A stretch of DNA of 64,000 nt from Polyangia bacterium (GTDB taxonomy: Bacteria > Myxococcota_A > Polyangia > Nannocystales > Nannocystaceae). Below are positions 36,895-46,250 of the stretch, piece by piece. Under the pieces are notes generated by a model. It was not told the DNA's origin and did not search any database. It saw nothing but the letters and a program-made list of their open reading frames with translations. Numbering within the stretch: position 1 is the stretch's first letter; each line of letters starts with the position of its first letter. The position numbers and the translations under genes were made by a program. The stretch spans positions 62,001-126,000 of the forward strand of contig JAUIFF010000005.1 of the NCBI GenBank assembly GCA_030429545.1, in the 5' to 3' direction.

Positions 36895-37479
36895 CAGGTT
36901 GCACAACCGCCGTGCTCCCAAAGGCTCGAAGTCTGCGGCAGGACCCGCGAAGCTCGATAGAAGCTCACCCGCTCCAACCACCGTGCTCCAACGCTTCATG
37001 AGTCACAACCCGGAGGCTCGAAGACCAGGATTAGCTCATCCGCTCAAAGTCAGTTGAGCGGGTGACGCGGGGGGTCCCGCGCTTCGACCGGAGGCCGCAC
37101 CGAGAGTTCGCACCGCCAACAGAACACCTCCCCGCCTCGCTGCAAACACCTTCATGAGTCACAACCGCCGTGCTCCCGGAGGCTCGAAGTGGGGTCCGCG
37201 GCAGGACCCGCGAAGCTCCATCGAAGCTCGGTCGCTCCAACCACCGTGCTCCAACGCTCTCCCCCCTCGCTACTAACACCTTCATGAGTCACAACCCGGA
37301 GGCTCGAAGAGACCAGAATCAGCTCATCCGCTCAAAGTCAGTTGAGCGGGTGACGCGGGTCCGGCTGCGAGGACGGCGTTGCGAGTCGGCGCAGGTGCCT
37401 GGCCACAACTGGAGGAGGTGAGAAATCCTTAGTTGACCGGCAGCCAGCCGCTCGCGGTGGGGTGTTATGAACGGGGCGC
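36895..37479. repeat. Composite intergenic repeat, reverse orientation
   Basis: 585 bases without a gene. Units shared with 34.1, 45.5-46.2 and 60.5-61.1 kb appear in reverse: the core GCTTCGACCGGAGGCCGCAC at 37081-37100, CACAACCGCCGTGCTCCC with CGGCAGGACCCGCGAAGCTC at 36901 and again near 37160, and AAAGTCAGTTGAGCGGGTGACGC near 37045 and 37335. Order and spacing vary between copies. Confidence 0.8.
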
Positions 37480-38625
37480 ATGTTCAACCCATCTTTGACC
37501 GAAGAGCAACAGGCCCTCATCGAAACTGCCCGCAAGTTCACCCGCGATTCGATCATCCCGGTCGCTGGCGAGCTCGACGAAGAAGAGAAGTTTCCCGTCG
37601 ATCTGTTTCGCCAGGCCTGGGAGCTGGGGCTGATGAACGTCGAGCTGCCCGAGGCCTATGGCGGCCTCGACTTGAGCACGCTCGATGGTTGCTTGATGGC
37701 GGAGGAGTTGGCCTACGGGTGTGCCGCGATCGCGACCAGCATTATGTGCAACCACCTGGGTGCGCTGCCGCTGATGGTCGCTGGTACCGAGGCGCAGAAG
37801 CAAAAGTACCTGACCAAGGTCGCCGAGGAGTTTTGCTTTATCAGCTACTGCTGCTCCGAGCCCGATGCGGGGTCGGATGTCGCCGGCATGAAGACGAAGC
37901 TGGTCAAGGACGGCGACGGTTGGGTTCTCAACGGGCAAAAGCGGTGGATCACCAACGGTGGCTACGCCGAGCTCTACACCGGGTTTGCCACGGTCGACCC
38001 CAAGCTGCGGCACAAGGGGATCACCGGCTTTGTCATTGAGCGCGATGCCAAGGGCGTGAGCGTTGGCAAAAAAGAGAAAAAGCTTGGTCAGCGGGCGAGC
38101 AACACGGTCGATGTGATCTTCGAAGATGTTCGCCTGACCAACGACAATCTCATCGGCGAGCCGGGCAGGGGCTTTGGCATTGCCATGGAGGTGTTCGACA
38201 AGTCGCGGCCGATGATCGCCGCCCAGTGTGCCGGGATCATCCGCCGCTGCCTCGACGAGTCGGTTGCCTACGCCAAGGAGCGCAAGACCTTTGGTGTGCC
38301 GATCGCCAAACACCAGGCCATCCAGTTCATGATCGCTGAGATGGCGATGGCCTACGAGGCGATCAAACTGCTTTATTGCAAGGCTTCGTGGGAGGTCGAC
38401 CAGGGCATTCGTCGCACCAACACCTCGTCGATCGCCAAGTGCTTGGGTGCCGATTACGCGGTCAAGTGTGCGACCGATGCGGTGCAAATCTTCGGGGGGT
38501 ACGGCTACACCCGCGAGTACCCGGTCGAAAAGATCTACCGCGACGCGAAGCTCATGCAGATCTACGAGGGCACCTCGCAGGTCCAGCGCATGGTCATTGC
38601 CAAAAATATCCTGCAGCGCGGCTAA
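37480..38625 (+). CDS. Acyl-CoA dehydrogenase
   Basis: A 381-residue flavoenzyme of the short/medium-chain type. The FAD-binding sequence CCSEPDAGSDV is near residue 126, followed by NGQKRWITNGGYA. The C-terminal helical domain has RKTFGVPIAKHQAIQFMIAEM, FGGYGYTREYPVEKIYRDA and IYEGTSQ, where Glu363 is the catalytic base position of the medium-chain family. It oxidises an acyl-CoA to the enoyl-CoA and passes electrons to electron-transfer flavoprotein. No other beta-oxidation gene is adjacent, so the chain-length preference is open. Confidence 0.93.
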   Translation: MFNPSLTEEQQALIETARKFTRDSIIPVAGELDEEEKFPVDLFRQAWELGLMNVELPEAYGGLDLSTLDGCLMAEELAYGCAAIATSIMCNHLGALPLMVAGTEAQKQKYLTKVAEEFCFISYCCSEPDAGSDVAGMKTKLVKDGDGWVLNGQKRWITNGGYAELYTGFATVDPKLRHKGITGFVIERDAKGVSVGKKEKKLGQRASNTVDVIFEDVRLTNDNLIGEPGRGFGIAMEVFDKSRPMIAAQCAGIIRRCLDESVAYAKERKTFGVPIAKHQAIQFMIAEMAMAYEAIKLLYCKASWEVDQGIRRTNTSSIAKCLGADYAVKCATDAVQIFGGYGYTREYPVEKIYRDAKLMQIYEGTSQVQRMVIAKNILQRG

Positions 38626-38646
38626 CTGAACTCCATGGAGAGTTGT

Positions 38647-38702
38647 TGCAGCTACATCGGGTGTGGGGCATGTTTGCCCGCGCCCGATTTTTTGTAGGTA
38701 CA
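38647..38702. repeat. Two TGYANNTRCA palindromes upstream of murI
   Basis: TGCAGCTACA at 38647-38656 and TGTAGGTACA at 38693-38702 lie in the 116-base gap between the dehydrogenase gene and murI, the second 39 bases before the murI start. A near-match TGTTGATACA follows at about 38714. Confidence 0.7.
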
Positions 38703-38741
38703 TAAAATAACCATGTTGATACATGTAAATTGGGTGGCCCC

Positions 38742-39575
38742 ATGAGCGAACCACAACCTCGCGATCTGCCGATCGGTGTGTTCGACTCGGGGGTCGGCGG
38801 TTTGACTGTGCTGCGTGAGTTGGAAGCCCGCCTCCCGGGGGAACGGTTTATCTACTTAGGAGATACCGCCCGGCTGCCGTACGGGACCAAGGGCCCGCAG
38901 ACGGTGGTTCGCTATGCCGAGCAGGCCGCCCGGGTGTTGGTGCAGCGGCGCATCAAGCTGTTGATCATCGCCTGCAACACGGCGACGGCGGTGGCTGTCG
39001 ACCACCTGGCGAATGTCTTTGCCCCGCTGCCGGTGGTCGGTGTGATCGACCCGGGTGCCGCGGCAGCATGTGAGGCCAGCCGCTCGGGTACAATTTTGGT
39101 GTTGGCGACCGAGGGCACGGTCAAGGGTGGGGCCTATACCCGAGCCATCCATGCCCGCCGGCCAGCCGCTCATGTGTTGGCGGCCTCCTGCCCGCTGTTT
39201 GTCGCCCTTGCCGAAGAAGGTCTGGTCGAGGGGGAGATCGCGGAGTTGGTCGCCCGGCGTTACCTCGATCCGGTGTTGGCTACCCAGCCGCAGGTCGACA
39301 CCCTCGTGCTGGGGTGCACGCACTTTCCGGTGTTGCGGCCGGCACTGAGTCGCGTGGTGCCGAGGGATGTCGAAGTTGTAGATTCTGCTGCGACTACCGC
39401 AACCGTGGTTGCTGAGCGTTTGAACAGTCAAACACTCGACAGTCGACGCGGCCAGGTTCGTGGACCCCAGACGCAGTTGCTAGCGACAGATGCTCCAGAC
39501 CGATTTGCCCGTGTCGGCGCCGTATTTTTGGGTCGACCGATCGCTGTCGATGAGATCGAGTTGGTCGATCTCTAA
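38742..39575 (+). CDS. murI: Glutamate racemase
   Basis: A 277-residue enzyme from the ATG at 38742. N-terminal FDSGVGGLTVLRELEARLP and GDTARLPYGTK are typical. The two catalytic cysteines are in IIACNTATAV (Cys78) and LGCTHFPVL (Cys192). It supplies D-glutamate for peptidoglycan. Length and motifs fit the family. It stands between the dehydrogenase and the receptor gene, apparently as a single gene. Confidence 0.94.
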   Translation: MSEPQPRDLPIGVFDSGVGGLTVLRELEARLPGERFIYLGDTARLPYGTKGPQTVVRYAEQAARVLVQRRIKLLIIACNTATAVAVDHLANVFAPLPVVGVIDPGAAAACEASRSGTILVLATEGTVKGGAYTRAIHARRPAAHVLAASCPLFVALAEEGLVEGEIAELVARRYLDPVLATQPQVDTLVLGCTHFPVLRPALSRVVPRDVEVVDSAATTATVVAERLNSQTLDSRRGQVRGPQTQLLATDAPDRFARVGAVFLGRPIAVDEIELVDL

Positions 39576-39971
39576 TAAAGATCGGATTTGCAAATGTTCA
39601 CGGGAAGTCACCCTAGCTATGCGGGAAAGCCACAACGTCTCGACCTGCAGACGGTGTGAAAGATGCTTGTGAGGGCTGGCCAAAGGAAGTCTTGCCGGGT
39701 GTGAACAGCTCGAAAGTTCCCGTCCCTGTACATCTATATGGTTCTGCCAACCATCGCCGAGTTGTTACTCGGCACGCGCATCGTTCGCACCCGGCACTTC
39801 AATTTGGCAGTACCAGCAACGATCGTTCGAACCCGGAGTCGATGCCGAAGCAAAAAAACCTCTTGTGGGAATTTTAGTTTCGACTGCTCAGCGGGGGGAT
39901 CGTTGTGTTATATCCCGTGAGCAATCCGGCCAGCGCAATCGGTCCCTGGCATCTGCAAGGAGCCTCTTCTT
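39576..39971. other. Upstream region of the receptor gene
   Basis: 396 bases with only short, unconvincing frames. A ribosome site AAGGAG lies 10 bases before the receptor GTG. I see near-matches to the palindrome but no exact copy, and no obvious terminator after murI. Confidence 0.4.
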
Positions 39972-42900
39972 GTGAATCGCACCCGCAACCTGCTCAAGTA
40001 CTCGCTCGCCTTGCCCCTGGCTATCGGAGCCCCTGTCGCCGCCATGACGGTGCCAGATATCGCCGAAGCTGCTTCAGATGGGGCGATTAAGGGTGTGGTG
40101 ACCAATCCCAAGAACAAGGCAAAAGTCGGCGACGCGCTCGTTGTCCTGCAGTGTTCATGTCTTCAAGGCACCCGCGAGACTCGAACCAACGCCGACGGTC
40201 TTTATTCCTTTAAAAATCTTCCGCCCGGCAACTACACAATCCAGGTGCTCACCGGCCAAGCCGATGTCACCAAGATTGTCAACCTGCCGCGTGGCGCCAG
40301 CTTCCGCGCCAACTTCTCGGTCGACCCGCAAAACGAGTTCAAGCGAACCGTTGTCGTCCAGCAAAAAGCTGTGCGTGCCGACACGACGACCAACACCGTC
40401 GTCGACATGAGCAAGGTCAAAGACATCCCGGTCGGCGGCACGGGCCGCGACTTTACGGATGTCGTCGATGTCGCGCCGACGGCCAGCAAGGACGCCGCGG
40501 GTATTCGCCTCGCGGGTACCGGTGGTGACGAATCGAAGTACCAGGTCGACGGGGCCAACGTCTCGAACCCGTCGTTCGGTACGGTCGGTGCCACCATCGT
40601 CCAGGAGTTCATCTCCACCGTCGAAGTCAAAGAAGCTGGTTACGACGCCGAGTTCGGTGGTGCCTCCGGCGGTATCGTTTCGGCCCGTCGCGTCGGCGGT
40701 AGCAACAAGGTCCGCGGTCAGGCGGTCGTGCGTTACACGCCACGTCTTGCGCAGCCACGCCTGATTTCACAAACCGACGAAGCCGTGCGCGCGAGTGTGG
40801 TGACCGACCATCAGGCCGAGGCCGTGGTCGTCGTCAACGGCCCGATCATCAAGGACAAGTTGTTCTTCTCGATCGGCGTTAGCCCGTCGGGCAACGTCAA
40901 CTCCCTAATCCAGTCGTTTTACAACCGCGTCGACAAAGACATGTCGGGCGGCTACGCCGACTGTGAATACGAAAACGGCCGCAACGACTGTGTCGATGGT
41001 GGTAACTACATCCAAACCGAGCGGTTTGCTGAGCAGCGCTTTCGGACAGGTGGGTTTGCGCTCGGATACTTCGGGCGTTTGGACTGGGTCATCAATCCCA
41101 AGCACACCCTTATCCTCTCCGGTGGTGGTGGTCCTCGCTTCGACCGCACGACCTACCGCTTGCCCGCTTCTTCGGTGCCCAACACCTTCGGGACCAACCC
41201 GGCGGCGAGCATCGGCGGTGCGGCCCGTATCGCAACCGGTATTGTCAACGACCACTTCGGGACCACGCTGAGCAACAGCACCCAGGTCGGTCTGACCTAC
41301 GAAGGTCGTGTCGCCAAGGACACCCTCGAGATCGACGCCGGTTTCTCGTTCTTCCAAGCCCGGTTCCAAGAGGCGTGGAAGCTCGACAACCCCAACCACA
41401 TCAACAACACCCTGACCCAGGAAAGCGATGCCCAGGGTCGTAACCTCTACGAGTTCCTCGATCGCGACGGCGCCGTGCGCCTGGTCGATGGTGTCGAAGA
41501 GGCGTGTAACAGTTCCGAGTTGCCGGGCCTCGCCTGTCCGACTCGGTTTTGGCTGTCGGGTGGTCTCGGTCAGTACAACACCGAGAAAAGCCGCCGCTAC
41601 GAGGGTCGCCTCAACCTGACCCACTTCTTCAACATCGCCAAGACCAACCACCAGTTGAAGTACGGTACGGTCATCGAGCACGTCGAGCGTGACTTGGTGT
41701 CGACGTTCTCGGGTTACAACGCCCCCGACTTCTACGAGAACTGTGACGGCATCGGCGGCGGCGAGTTCTGCTACGACCCGGCCAGCGATACCTACACGAT
41801 CTCCAACTCGACGCGCGTCAACAACAACCGCGTCATCCGGGTCGACACCGATAACCCGAACAACCGCTTCAGCCTCGGTTACGGGCGTACCCGCGTCGAG
41901 CAAAACGACCTGCGTGCGTTGGCCACTCCGATCGGTGCTGGTGTCCGTGCCCCGGCCTACGACACCGTCCTCAGTACGCAAAACTACGGCGTCTACCTGC
42001 AGGACAAAATGCAGTTGCTGTCCAACCTCTACCTCAGCGGCGGTGTTCGCTGGGAGATCCAGGACATGCGTGACCTCAATGGCGACCGCGCCGTGTTCAT
42101 CTGGGACAACGTCGCGCCGCGTGTCGGTCTGACCTACGACTGGACCGACGAAGGTAAGAGCCGTTTGTACGCCAGCTACGGTTGGTTCTACCGCCAGCTG
42201 CCACTCGCGCTCAACAGCCGGGTGTTCGGTGGTCTTGTTACCGTCAACCGTTCGTACCGTGCCAACGACTGTGCCGGCACGGTCAACATCAATGGCAGCG
42301 ACGAGGCCCAGACCATCGAGGGGCAACCCACCGAGTACTGTGTCGACTTCAACACCAGCACCACTGGCCTGACAGTCGGTTCGGTGGTCCCGCGCCTCAA
42401 GGGGCAGTTCAACAAGCAGTTCCAAGTTGGGTACGACCAAGAGGTGATCGAGGACTTGGTCCTGGGTGTCACCTGGCTGCACAACAGCTTGGGTCGCGCA
42501 GTCGAGGACGTGTCGACCAACGGCGGTCTCAACTTCATCATCGCCAACCCGGGTACCGCGGTGTCCGAGTCGGATGTGATGGCCAAGCAGGCCGAGTGCG
42601 ACGACTTGCAGTCGCAAATCGGTGCGCTCGACCCCGACGACGACGGCCGCGATGTGCTCACCCGTGAGCTCAACCGCTGTAACTTCTTGGTCAACGCATT
42701 CGACCGCGTCGGCGGCCTGTTCGACCGTCCGTCGCGTAACTACGACGCCTGGACCTTCCGCGCGCAAAAGCGTTTCGCCAAAAACTGGTTGTTGCTCGCC
42801 AGCTACACGTACAGCCGTCTCATCGGTAACTACGACGGTTCGGTCGACCGCAACACCGGTGCCATCAACGTCGGTGCCAGCACCCAGTACGACATTCCGG

Positions 42901-43442
42901 AGTTGGTCCGGAACTCGTTTGGTCCGCTGTTCAACGACATCCCGCACACGGTCAAGCTCGACGGCTTCTACCAGTTCGACCTGCGCGAGGCGGGCCGCCT
43001 GACCCTGGGTACCAGCTTCCGCTTCCAGTCGGGTACGCCGGTCAACCTCCGGGCCGACAACAACATCTACGGCGGTCAGTTCCTCGTCTACGTGTTGCCG
43101 CGTGGCGCCGGTGGCCGGATTCCGCCGGTCTACCAGTGGAACCTCAGCCTGGGCTACGCCTACCCGCTGCCCGGTGAGCTCGAGCTCGAATTCTCGGGTC
43201 GTGTCGTCAACATCACCAACGCCAAGGCCGTGCTCCGCGTCGACGAAATCTACTCGTATGCCGCAACCCGTGCCGTCGCCGGTGGTGACCTCAGCGACCT
43301 CAAGCACACCAAAATCCAAAACCCCGGTCAGCCGACCTCGTTCTACCAACGCCAAATCCTTCCCAAGCAGGGCAACTTTGGTGTCGAGAGCGTGTTCCAG
43401 CAACCGCTGGGTGCCCAGTTCGAGCTCCGCCTGCGGTTCTAA
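39972..43442 (+). CDS. Oar-like TonB-dependent outer-membrane receptor
   Basis: A 1156-residue protein with a GTG start at 39972 behind AAGGAG. After a signal peptide (to about residue 34, IAEAA) comes a carboxypeptidase-regulatory domain (GAIKGVVTNPKNKAKVGDAL, TNADGLYSFKNLPPGNYTIQV), then a plug domain (YQVDGANVSNPSFG, FISTVEVKEAGYDAEFGGAS) and a long beta-barrel ending in an aromatic residue (FELRLRF). That is the layout of Oar/SusC-type receptors common in myxobacteria, which import bulky substrates or take part in envelope functions. I see no clear TonB box. The gene is monocistronic with a terminator. Confidence 0.88.
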   Translation: MNRTRNLLKYSLALPLAIGAPVAAMTVPDIAEAASDGAIKGVVTNPKNKAKVGDALVVLQCSCLQGTRETRTNADGLYSFKNLPPGNYTIQVLTGQADVTKIVNLPRGASFRANFSVDPQNEFKRTVVVQQKAVRADTTTNTVVDMSKVKDIPVGGTGRDFTDVVDVAPTASKDAAGIRLAGTGGDESKYQVDGANVSNPSFGTVGATIVQEFISTVEVKEAGYDAEFGGASGGIVSARRVGGSNKVRGQAVVRYTPRLAQPRLISQTDEAVRASVVTDHQAEAVVVVNGPIIKDKLFFSIGVSPSGNVNSLIQSFYNRVDKDMSGGYADCEYENGRNDCVDGGNYIQTERFAEQRFRTGGFALGYFGRLDWVINPKHTLILSGGGGPRFDRTTYRLPASSVPNTFGTNPAASIGGAARIATGIVNDHFGTTLSNSTQVGLTYEGRVAKDTLEIDAGFSFFQARFQEAWKLDNPNHINNTLTQESDAQGRNLYEFLDRDGAVRLVDGVEEACNSSELPGLACPTRFWLSGGLGQYNTEKSRRYEGRLNLTHFFNIAKTNHQLKYGTVIEHVERDLVSTFSGYNAPDFYENCDGIGGGEFCYDPASDTYTISNSTRVNNNRVIRVDTDNPNNRFSLGYGRTRVEQNDLRALATPIGAGVRAPAYDTVLSTQNYGVYLQDKMQLLSNLYLSGGVRWEIQDMRDLNGDRAVFIWDNVAPRVGLTYDWTDEGKSRLYASYGWFYRQLPLALNSRVFGGLVTVNRSYRANDCAGTVNINGSDEAQTIEGQPTEYCVDFNTSTTGLTVGSVVPRLKGQFNKQFQVGYDQEVIEDLVLGVTWLHNSLGRAVEDVSTNGGLNFIIANPGTAVSESDVMAKQAECDDLQSQIGALDPDDDGRDVLTRELNRCNFLVNAFDRVGGLFDRPSRNYDAWTFRAQKRFAKNWLLLASYTYSRLIGNYDGSVDRNTGAINVGASTQYDIPELVRNSFGPLFNDIPHTVKLDGFYQFDLREAGRLTLGTSFRFQSGTPVNLRADNNIYGGQFLVYVLPRGAGGRIPPVYQWNLSLGYAYPLPGELELEFSGRVVNITNAKAVLRVDEIYSYAATRAVAGGDLSDLKHTKIQNPGQPTSFYQRQILPKQGNFGVESVFQQPLGAQFELRLRF

Positions 43443-43464
43443 ACCTCAGCGCCTCAAACGCAGC

Positions 43465-43498
43465 AAAACACCCGCCCGATCGGCGGGTGTTTTTGTTT
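43465..43498 (+). terminator. Terminator of the receptor gene
   Basis: A perfect 10-bp stem (AACACCCGCC at 43467-43476 with GGCGGGTGTT at 43482-43491), a 5-base loop and a TTTTTGTTT tail, 24 bases after the stop codon. Confidence 0.92.
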
Positions 43499-43587
43499 GC
43501 CACGAAACATGTGTGTGCACCAAAAGCAGCGGCAAAACGGCCTACAAGGGGTGTTCTAGGGCATTTCCCCGCGGGTAATGTCGACGT

Positions 43588-43712
43588 TGCAGCTACATTG
43601 AGTACGGGCGATTTTAGGCATATCTGTTCGCGTCGGTAGCGAGCGCTTGTAAATGCACCTTCATTGTCGAGACCGACTGGCCACCCGCCGCCGGTCTACG
43701 GATGCACCTGCA
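43588..43712. repeat. Three TGYANNTRCA palindromes upstream of an esterase-like gene
   Basis: TGCAGCTACA at 43588-43597, TGTAAATGCA at 43648-43657 and TGCACCTGCA at 43703-43712, spaced 60 and 55 bases, lie 75 to 200 bases before the start at 43788. The near-regular spacing resembles an operator array. The rest of the 345-base gap holds only the receptor terminator. Confidence 0.72.
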
Positions 43713-43787
43713 ACAAAATCACTGTTCCGCGCTTGCCACCACAAGCTCGATGTATGTAAGACTAATCGCTGCACCCACGGAGTTGCC

Positions 43788-45071
43788 ATGAAGCCGACAT
43801 ACCTTGTACTCGCAACGATCTTTCCCGCCCTCCTGCTTGCCTGTGGCGACGGCGAAGATGGTGGGTCGTTAACCGAAGGTGAGTCGGACACGTCCTCCTC
43901 GACAAGCGAGCAAACCGCAGGGCCCGAATCCGAAACCGAAGCCGGTACGACCACAGGTGATCCCACGGGGACCGACTCGGAGTCGATGACCGATGGGACC
44001 TCGCAAACCACCGCAGATGCGACCGACCCAACGACCGACGCCACGACCGACGAGCCAACGACCGACGAGCCGACGACCGGCGATCCGACAACCGGAGATC
44101 CGACAACCGGAGGTGATCCCATTGGCATGGTGATGTGTGGCGACGAGCCGCCCCCGGATGCCCAGTTGGCACCTCCATTGCCGACCTACGGCGGCGTGTG
44201 CCCGACCCTCATGACGGGCGGCGAAAGCCTCAACGCGCTGCCTGGCCAGACGACCATTCTCGGGCTCCCGCAGACCATCGACCGCACGTTTCGCGTGATC
44301 GTGCCCGACGACCTAGGCGACGACGAGGTCCTCCCGGTGATCTTTATGTGGCACTGGCTAGGCGGCGATTCGAAGGGGTTTTACGATCGCAGCGAGGTTC
44401 AAGAAGCGACCAACTTTTATCGGTTTATCGCGGTGATTCCCGACGGTCGGGAGATCGAACAGGGGCTGCTGTTTAAGTGGCCGTTTGCGATCACCGATTC
44501 GATGGAACAGATGGAACAGGACTTCCAATTTTTCGACGACATGCTGGCCTGCGTGGCCGAGCAATTTGTGGTCGACAAGGAGTGCGTGTCGTCAACCGGT
44601 GTGAGTGCCGGGGCCCTGTTTACGTCGCAACTCGCAGGCGGTCGCGGCAATCACCTGTCGTCGATCATCTCGCTTTCGGGTGGTACCGGAGGGGCGACGG
44701 TCAAACCGTGGCCCGGCAGTGAACACAAGATGCCCGCGATGGTGCTGTGGGGCGGCGACGATGATTTTTGTATCGCGGTCGACTTTGCCGCGACATCGAA
44801 GGACCTCGAGCAAAATCTCGAAGCCGACGGCCACTTCCTGCTCGAGTGCGTGCACAACTGTGAACATGCAACGCCACCGTTTGAGCCCCCCGGCGGGCTC
44901 CCGACCTACTCCGCGATGTGGCGGTTTTTCCTCGACCACCCGTATTGGCTGGAAGATGGCGTGTCTTGGTACAACGAAGAAGGGGTACCGGACTTCTATC
45001 CCGAGTGGTGTGCGATCGGAGCGGGCAATGCCGAGCAGCGAGTTGGGGAGTGTGGGGGCTCAGAGTGTTAG
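43788..45071 (+). CDS. Secreted esterase/depolymerase-like lipoprotein
   Basis: A 427-residue protein with an ATG at 43788. The signal ends in LLLAC (Cys19). A Ser/Thr/Asp-rich linker spans about 25-115, ending in tandem TTDEP and TTGDP units. The domain that follows is an alpha/beta-hydrolase of the polyhydroxybutyrate-depolymerase/feruloyl-esterase kind: RTFRVIVPDDL, FMWHWLGG, VIPDGRE, nucleophile GVSAGALF (Ser273), LWGGDDDFC for the acid and CEHATPP for the histidine. It probably hydrolyses an ester at the cell surface. The linker style is typical of Nannocystaceae surface proteins. Confidence 0.8.
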   Translation: MKPTYLVLATIFPALLLACGDGEDGGSLTEGESDTSSSTSEQTAGPESETEAGTTTGDPTGTDSESMTDGTSQTTADATDPTTDATTDEPTTDEPTTGDPTTGDPTTGGDPIGMVMCGDEPPPDAQLAPPLPTYGGVCPTLMTGGESLNALPGQTTILGLPQTIDRTFRVIVPDDLGDDEVLPVIFMWHWLGGDSKGFYDRSEVQEATNFYRFIAVIPDGREIEQGLLFKWPFAITDSMEQMEQDFQFFDDMLACVAEQFVVDKECVSSTGVSAGALFTSQLAGGRGNHLSSIISLSGGTGGATVKPWPGSEHKMPAMVLWGGDDDFCIAVDFAATSKDLEQNLEADGHFLLECVHNCEHATPPFEPPGGLPTYSAMWRFFLDHPYWLEDGVSWYNEEGVPDFYPEWCAIGAGNAEQRVGECGGSEC

Positions 45072-45480
45072 AGCTTCGTTGGGCGCGCGGGCTATTTTGG
45101 CTCAGGGAGCGGGCCTGAGACGTTTGCAGTGTTAGAGCTTCGTTGGGCGCGCGGGCTATTTTGGCTCAGAGAGCGGGCCTGAGACGTTTGCAGTAGGAGG
45201 ACTACAGCGGCACGTCTCAGGCCTCGCTCCTGAGCCAAAATATCACCGCGAATCGTGGGGCGGGTGTTTGCAGGAGAACTTGGGCGAGGGTGTTTGCAGT
45301 AGAGCCCAAATATCACTGCGAATCGTGGGGCGAGGGTGTTGGGCGAGGTTGCGTTGGGCGAGGGTGTTTGCCGGAGAACTGCGAATCGCTGGGCGAGGGA
45401 GTTTGCAGTAGAGCCCAAATATCACTGTGAGTCGTTGGGAGGCGGCAGGTCTCAGGGGGCGGGCCTAAGACCCCGCTCAA
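45065..45480. repeat. Tandem and inverted repeats after the esterase gene
   Basis: A 64-base unit beginning GTGTTAGAGCTTCGTTGGGC starts at 45065 (its first bases overlap the gene's stop codon) and again at 45129. A partial inverted copy follows near 45210-45240 (ACGTCTCAGG and CCTGAGCCAAAAT), able to pair with the second unit. From 45240 on, degenerate units with GTAGAGCCCAAATATCACTG (45299, 45408), GCGAATCGTGGGGCG and GGGCGAGGGTGTTTGC alternate. No gene is seen. Confidence 0.75.
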
Positions 45481-46250
45481 AGATGACCGACGCCAAAGAC
45501 AGCTAGCCAACCTCAAAGTCAGTTGAGCGGGTGACGCGGGGGGTCCCGCACTTCGACCGGAGGCCGCACCGAGAGTCCGTCTCGCCAACAACAAAAAGCC
45601 CCGCCTCGCGACTTACACCTTTCTGAGTCCGCACCGCCGTGCTCCCGGAGGCTCGAAGTGGGGTCCGCGGCAGGACCCGTGAAGCTTCATCGAAGCTCAG
45701 TCGCTCCAACCACCAAAGCCCGTGCTCCGCTCAGCCGCTGCAAAGAAAGCAGCAGCGACAACCACTTCGACCGGAGGCCGCACCGGAGTGCTCCCGCTCA
45801 AAGATGACCGACGCCAAAGACAGCTAGCCAACCTCAAAGTCAGTTGAGCGGGTGACGCGGGGGGTCCCGCACTTCGACCGGAGGCCGCACCGAGAGTGAG
45901 CTTCGAACCGTCGTCGACCTCCCGCAGGGCTCTTCCACACCTTCACGTGTCACAACTGCTGTGCTCCCAGAGGCTCGAAGTGGGGTCCGCGGCAGGACCC
46001 GTGAAGCTCCATCGAAGCCCAGTCGCTCCAACCTCCAAAGCCCGTGCTCCGCTCAGTCGCACTTCGACCTTCGCCTCGCTACTGAGTCCGCACCGCCGTG
46101 CTCCCGCTCGAAGCGGTGACCGGACAAGCCGGCCCTCGCGGCAGGACCCGTGAAGCTCCATCGAAGCTCAGTCGCTCCAACCTCCAAAGCCCGTGCTCCG
46201 CTCAGCCGGTGCAAAAAAAAGCAGCGACAACCACTTCGACCGAGTGGGAT
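45480..46250. repeat. Composite intergenic repeat, three copies in reverse orientation
   Basis: Core ACTTCGACCGGAGGCCGCAC at 45550, about 45772 and 45871. Two long stretches, about 45479-45575 and 45799-45895, are nearly identical (both start AAAGATGACCGACGCCAAAG). Further units with GGCAGGACCCGTGAAGCTCC occur near 45670, 45990 and 46140. The array reaches to the stop codon of the next gene at 46251. No gene is seen inside. Confidence 0.82.

Noticed and set aside
40905..43403. 832-codon open frame opposite the TonB-dependent receptor
   Set aside because: Antisense shadow of a clear receptor gene; the translation is low-complexity Val/Asp/Glu/Arg without known motifs or a ribosome site.
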